Assembly (NCBI GenBank): GCA_905479975.1
Contig: CAJQOS010000111.1
Span: 1 to 38,526, forward strand
Source of the DNA: an uncultured Puniceicoccaceae bacterium
Lineage (GTDB): Bacteria; Verrucomicrobiota; Verrucomicrobiia; Opitutales; Coraliomargaritaceae
DNA: 38,526 nucleotides
Direction of reading: 5' to 3'
The notes under the pieces were generated by a model. It saw nothing but the letters and a program-made list of their open reading frames with translations, was not told the DNA's origin and searched no databases. Positions 34,704 through 38,526 of the stretch are shown in pieces (positions within the stretch are counted from its first letter, which is position 1; the number at the start of each line of letters is the position of its first letter). The position numbers were made by a program, and so were the translations under genes.

Positions 34704-35465
34704 ATGCTCGCCCAAGAACGCCACCAACAGATCCTGCAACTCCTTGAAGAACAAGGAACTGTCCGCACCGTAGACCTTGCGGAGCAATTTCAATGCACCG
34801 ACGAGACGATTCGGCGCGATCTACAGATACTGTCGGACAACAATCAGCTCGCCCGTGTGCACGGTGGAGCCAGCAGCCTGAACGGCCGCCCCCTACTACA
34901 GTCCTTTACAGAGCGCCGCGCACAGAACGTCGAGCACAAGCAAGCGATCGCAAGAGCAGCCCTAGAGCTAATCACCCCCGGGCGGACATACGCTTTCGAT
35001 AGTAGCACCACAGCCTTTGAGCTGGTATCCGCGCTACCTGACCTGCCCTACCGCGTCGTGACGAATGCCTTTGCCGTGATGGAGCACATTGCCCGCATGG
35101 GCAGCGTGGAGCTCATCTCAACCGGAGGTCGCTACCACCCAAAGACGCAGACATTCACTCGCAGCGACAGTTACGTCACACTGCAGCGCCACAACATCAA
35201 CATCGCCTTCATCTCCTGCATCGGCCTGGACACGCTCCGTGGCGCCAGCGAAGGCTTCGAAGAACAGGCCGGATTCAAAGAAGTGCTCGTGCAATTTGCC
35301 CAAGAGGTCGTGCTGATGGTCGATTCGAGCAAATTAAACACCTGCTCCGAGTATTTTTTCGCAGAACTTAAAGACCTAACCCACATTATCACTGATAGCG
35401 ATGCCTCCCCCGAATGCGTCGAAGCGCTCAGAGCTCAAGGCTGCAAAGTGACACTCGCCCAATAA
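34704..35465 (+). CDS. DeoR-family transcriptional regulator of the BMC locus
   Basis: A 253-residue regulator. An N-terminal winged HTH (about 5-57, with RHQQILQLLEEQGTV and CTDETIRRDLQIL, RVHGGAS) is the DeoR signature; the DeoRC sugar-phosphate sensor domain (about 75-235) follows. DeoR proteins usually repress sugar genes until a sugar phosphate binds, so rhamnulose- or fuculose-phosphate or DHAP is the likely effector; this is inference. ATG 34704 is chosen because the family begins with this MLAQERHQQIL-type start; the frame is open from 34599. It is first gene of the deoR-rhaB-mqo unit and divergent from the BMC operon. Confidence 0.93.
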   Translation: MLAQERHQQILQLLEEQGTVRTVDLAEQFQCTDETIRRDLQILSDNNQLARVHGGASSLNGRPLLQSFTERRAQNVEHKQAIARAALELITPGRTYAFDSSTTAFELVSALPDLPYRVVTNAFAVMEHIARMGSVELISTGGRYHPKTQTFTRSDSYVTLQRHNINIAFISCIGLDTLRGASEGFEEQAGFKEVLVQFAQEVVLMVDSSKLNTCSEYFFAELKDLTHIITDSDASPECVEALRAQGCKVTLAQ

Positions 35466-35488
35466 CACCCACTCACAACTACCCAACC

Positions 35489-36964
35489 ATGAGTCAAAAT
35501 AAAGTATATCTCGCAGTCGACCTCGGCGCCGGCAGTGGTCGAGTCCTCGCCGGAGAATTCGACGGCAACCGCATCGAACTCCACGAGCTCAATCGCTTCG
35601 ATAACATTGGACTCCAACTTCCCACTGGAGTGCATTGTAATATTACACAGCTTTACCAAAACATTCTTGAGGGTCTTAGAATCGCGGCTGACACGTATGG
35701 TGATTCCGTTGTCAGCATCGGCATCGACACATGGGGCGTGGACTATGGCCTGTTCGACAAAGACGGTCGCCTGCTGGGTCTTCCCTACAACTACCGCGAC
35801 AGCCGCACCGACGGCATGATGGAAAAAGCCTTTGAGAAAGTCTCAAAAGAAGAGATCTACAACAAGACAGGTGTGCCGTCCCTGTTCTTCAACTCACTCT
35901 ACCAGCTTCTCTCAGAAGTTGAAAGCAGAAGCCCCGCACTCGAAAGCGCAGAGGACATGCTCTTCATCCCCGACATGCTGGGATATTGGCTGACGGGCAA
36001 GAAGACACAGGAACGTAGCTTTGCCAGCACCACCCAGCTGTATAACCCCACGACAAAAGATTGGGACTTCGAGCTCATCGAGACACTCGGGCTTCCCAAG
36101 CGCCTCTTTAAAAAAATCAGCGATCCCGGCACCGTGCTCGGCGAGCTACGAGACAAGGTCGCCACAAGAACAGGCCTAGAGGGCGTGAAAGTCATCACAG
36201 TTGCAGGGCATGACACAGCAAGCGCCGTCGCAGCAGTGCCGAGCCAAGCTAAGACGCCAGCCTTTCTCAGTAGCGGCACCTGGTCACTACTCGGACTAGA
36301 GCTACCGAAGCCAGTCATCAATGAGCAGTCCCTCGCAGACGGCTTTACCAACGAGATCGGCGTCAATAACACCGTCCGCTTTCTCAACAACATCTGCGGG
36401 CTCTGGCTCATCCAAGAAACCAAGCGTTACTGGCGCGCTGGCGGCGAAGATGTCCCCTACAGCAAAATGGCAGGCTTCGCAGCCGAAGCCACGCCCTTCC
36501 GCAGCCTGATCAACCCGGACGACAAGCGCTTCATTGAGGCTGATCGCATGCCGGAAAAGATCCAAGCCTTCTGCCATGAAACTGGGCAACCCATCCCTGA
36601 GACAAAGGGAGAAATCATCCGCTGCATTTACGAAAGCCTCGCGCTGCGCTACGCAACAGTCTGGCAGAAGTTGATCCAATACACCGAGCACAAACCGCAG
36701 ACACTCCACATCGTAGGAGGCGGCTGCCAAGACAAACTCCTCAACCAATTTGCAGCCAATTCAATCGGCGTAAGAGTTGCAGCCTGCCCGGTTGAAGCGA
36801 CCGGCCTAGGCAACATCCTCGCGCAAATGCTGGCCGATGGTGAAATTAACAATCTCTCTGAAGGCCGCAAAATCGTCCTCAACTCTTCACTCGTCGAAAC
36901 ATTCGAACCCGAGGATCAAGTCATCTGGAGAGAGGCCAAAGCCAAATTCGCGAACATCACTTAA
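35489..36964 (+). CDS. rhaB: rhamnulokinase
   Basis: A 491-residue FGGY-family sugar kinase. AVDLGAGSGRVLAG at the start and SIGIDTWGVDYGLFD (about 78-92) are typical of RhaB; GHDTASAVAAVP carries the catalytic Asp, and FLSSGTWSLLGLE is the nucleotide-binding part. It phosphorylates L-rhamnulose to L-rhamnulose-1-phosphate, the substrate of the BMC aldolase. Related kinases act on L-fuculose, so this substrate cannot be excluded. ATG 35489 is used, 23 bp after the regulator gene; the longer frame overlaps deoR. No rhamnose isomerase or mutarotase is in the window. Confidence 0.92.
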   Translation: MSQNKVYLAVDLGAGSGRVLAGEFDGNRIELHELNRFDNIGLQLPTGVHCNITQLYQNILEGLRIAADTYGDSVVSIGIDTWGVDYGLFDKDGRLLGLPYNYRDSRTDGMMEKAFEKVSKEEIYNKTGVPSLFFNSLYQLLSEVESRSPALESAEDMLFIPDMLGYWLTGKKTQERSFASTTQLYNPTTKDWDFELIETLGLPKRLFKKISDPGTVLGELRDKVATRTGLEGVKVITVAGHDTASAVAAVPSQAKTPAFLSSGTWSLLGLELPKPVINEQSLADGFTNEIGVNNTVRFLNNICGLWLIQETKRYWRAGGEDVPYSKMAGFAAEATPFRSLINPDDKRFIEADRMPEKIQAFCHETGQPIPETKGEIIRCIYESLALRYATVWQKLIQYTEHKPQTLHIVGGGCQDKLLNQFAANSIGVRVAACPVEATGLGNILAQMLADGEINNLSEGRKIVLNSSLVETFEPEDQVIWREAKAKFANIT

Positions 36965-36989
36965 CTTTAAGTGAAAAATTAATAAGTAA

Positions 36990-38492
36990 ATGAAAAGCGA
37001 AATACACATTGAAAATCCTGACGTCATCTTAATCGGAAGCGGGATCATGTCTGCCACACTCGGAGCCGTTCTGAAAGAGATGGATCCGAGCCTACGTATT
37101 CAACTCTACGAAGTCACCGATGGGCTCGCCTGCGAGGCATCCAACGGCTGGCACAATGCAGGCACTGGGCACGCTGGACTCTGCGAACTGAGCTACACGC
37201 CCGACTACGGCGCCGACGGCGAAGTCGATGTCAGTAAGGCCATCGAGATCTTCCACCAGTTCGAGCACTCGCTACAATTCTGGGGCCACGCCGTGCGCAC
37301 TGGTATGATTAAAGATCCAAAGGATTTCGTCAACCCAGTGCCACACCTAAGCTTCGTCTATGGACAGGAACAAGTCGACTTCCTGCGCTCACGTCACCGC
37401 CAGCTCACCAAGCACCACTTCTTCAAGGAAATGGAATACACGGAAGACCGTGACACTATCCGCAAATGGTCACCACTCATCCTGGAAGGCCGCGACAACG
37501 AACCAGTCGCAATGACACGCATGCCGCACGGCACTGACGTCAACTTCGGCGCACTAGCAGATGGGCTAATCCAATGGCTTGGCAAACAAGAAGGCTGTGG
37601 ATTTGCGACACAAAGCCGCGTCACCGACCTCACCAAATGCGGCGAAAAATGGGAAGTTAAAGTAAAAAACCTTCAAACAAAACAGACAATCACCAACACC
37701 GCGGAGTTCGTCTTCATTGGTGGCGGTGGGGGCAGCCTTCCACTACTTCAAAAATCAGGTATTGCCGAAGCAAAAGGCTTCGGCGGATTCCCGATCGGAG
37801 GCCAATGGTTGATCTCCGAGAAGCCAGAACTCGTAAACCAACACACGGCAAAAGTCTACGGCATGTCCCCCGGAGCGGCACCAACAATGGCAGTCCCACA
37901 TCTGGACACCCGCATCATCGACGGCAAGAAGGCACTGCTCTTTGGACCCTACGCATCATGGACTACTAAATTCCTACATGAGAAAGGTAGCGCATTTGAT
38001 CTTCCAGGTTCCATTCGCCTAGATAACATCGGGTCATTGATCAAGGTCGGCTTGCACAACATTCCACTCGTCCGCTACCTAGTTCAGCAAGGCACTCAGA
38101 GCATGGAGACGCGCCTAGGCGAATTGCGCAACTTCTACCCAGACGCGAAAGCTGAAGACTGGAAACTCATTGACGCTGGCATTCGCGTCCAAGCGATTAA
38201 AAAAGAAGATGGTGACGCTGGTATCGTTCACTTTGGCACCGAAATGGTGACCAGTGCCGACCGCAGCCTCACTGCTCTCCTCGGCGCCTCGCCAGGCGCA
38301 TCAGTGTCGACTAACGTCATCGTTCAAATCGTGCAGAAGTGCTTCGCCGACAAGCTCAAGACTACTGACGGACACAGACGAATGAAAGCAGTCATCCCAA
38401 CATTCGACGAGGATCTCACCCTAGCAAACATGGCTGAACGTCAGAAAACGGTCAGCGACGAAGCGATGCAATCCTTACGCATACTATCCTAA
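36990..38492 (+). CDS. mqo: malate:quinone oxidoreductase family protein (possibly lactate:quinone)
   Basis: A 500-residue FAD enzyme of the Mqo family, peripheral to the membrane, passing electrons from a 2-hydroxyacid to quinone. DVILIGSGIMSATLG (about 11-25) is the FAD-binding loop, NGWHNAGTGHAGLCELSYT is a family hallmark, and GASPGASVSTNV lies near the C-terminus. It starts 25 bp after rhaB and so belongs to the sugar operon rather than to a TCA cluster. The family includes a lactate:quinone oxidoreductase in Staphylococcus aureus. Because the BMC pathway ends in lactate, lactate is a real candidate substrate here. Family certain, substrate open. Confidence 0.92.
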   Translation: MKSEIHIENPDVILIGSGIMSATLGAVLKEMDPSLRIQLYEVTDGLACEASNGWHNAGTGHAGLCELSYTPDYGADGEVDVSKAIEIFHQFEHSLQFWGHAVRTGMIKDPKDFVNPVPHLSFVYGQEQVDFLRSRHRQLTKHHFFKEMEYTEDRDTIRKWSPLILEGRDNEPVAMTRMPHGTDVNFGALADGLIQWLGKQEGCGFATQSRVTDLTKCGEKWEVKVKNLQTKQTITNTAEFVFIGGGGGSLPLLQKSGIAEAKGFGGFPIGGQWLISEKPELVNQHTAKVYGMSPGAAPTMAVPHLDTRIIDGKKALLFGPYASWTTKFLHEKGSAFDLPGSIRLDNIGSLIKVGLHNIPLVRYLVQQGTQSMETRLGELRNFYPDAKAEDWKLIDAGIRVQAIKKEDGDAGIVHFGTEMVTSADRSLTALLGASPGASVSTNVIVQIVQKCFADKLKTTDGHRRMKAVIPTFDEDLTLANMAERQKTVSDEAMQSLRILS

Positions 38493-38526
38493 AAGCTCAA
38501 ATTACTCCCCGATGCCGCTCTACATA

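Noticed and set aside
34589-34768. 60-codon N-terminal extension of PduL
   Set aside because: It overlaps the start of the divergent DeoR gene and the operator region; the ATG at 34586-34588 gives the normal PduL length with its targeting helix.

Overview
The window looks like chromosome of a Verrucomicrobiota bacterium, probably an Opitutae/Puniceicoccales-type marine lineage. This placement is an inference. It rests mainly on a Planctomycetes-Verrucomicrobia (PVM) type bacterial microcompartment (BMC) locus, and also on the single-chain pyruvate carboxylase, the B12-dependent ribonucleotide reductase and the SufU/SufS pair. No phage, transposase or CRISPR array was seen.

Left part (1-13.4 kb): rlmN (minus); a 55-residue lipoprotein (plus); a two-gene cell-envelope module (CreD-like membrane protein plus a secreted partner, minus) bracketed by inverted copies of a ~110-130 bp repeat; pyruvate carboxylase (minus); a stretch holding a decayed TPM-domain gene fragment; a membrane-anchored lytic transglycosylase (minus); thymidine phosphorylase (minus); argS (plus). 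Between argS and nrdJ, on the minus strand, lies a ~200 nt rod-forming sequence that I read as a probable 6S RNA.

Middle part (13.7-25.6 kb): nrdJ, a DUF695 protein, a BioC-like methyltransferase, cysE, a cation/proton antiporter fused to TrkA-N and PTS EIIA domains, a prokaryotic pentameric ligand-gated ion channel and tRNA-Leu(UAG), all plus strand. Then come sufS-sufU and a free-standing ParB-like protein (minus). Most genes end in clear intrinsic terminators.

Right part (25.6-38.5 kb) is the main system. A 12-gene minus-strand operon runs pduL, BMC-H, BMC-H, ackA, BMC-H, BMC-P, CoA-acylating aldehyde dehydrogenase, BMC-P, BMC-P, class II aldolase, malate/lactate-type dehydrogenase, zinc alcohol dehydrogenase. 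Divergent from it is deoR-rhaB-mqo (plus). The inferred pathway is: L-rhamnulose (or L-fuculose) is phosphorylated by RhaB; the aldolase gives DHAP plus L-lactaldehyde inside the shell; the aldehyde dehydrogenase makes lactoyl-CoA; PduL makes lactoyl-phosphate; the AckA homologue makes lactate and ATP; the alcohol dehydrogenase reduces a second lactaldehyde to 1,2-propanediol to recycle NADH. Lactate could then be oxidised to pyruvate, possibly by the Mqo-family enzyme. Several cargo enzymes carry terminal amphipathic helices resembling encapsulation peptides. The shell has only hexamer (BMC-H) and pentamer (BMC-P) genes, with no tandem-domain BMC-T. The ~115 bp between pduL and deoR contains repeated CAACAT half-sites that are likely operators for the DeoR-family protein.
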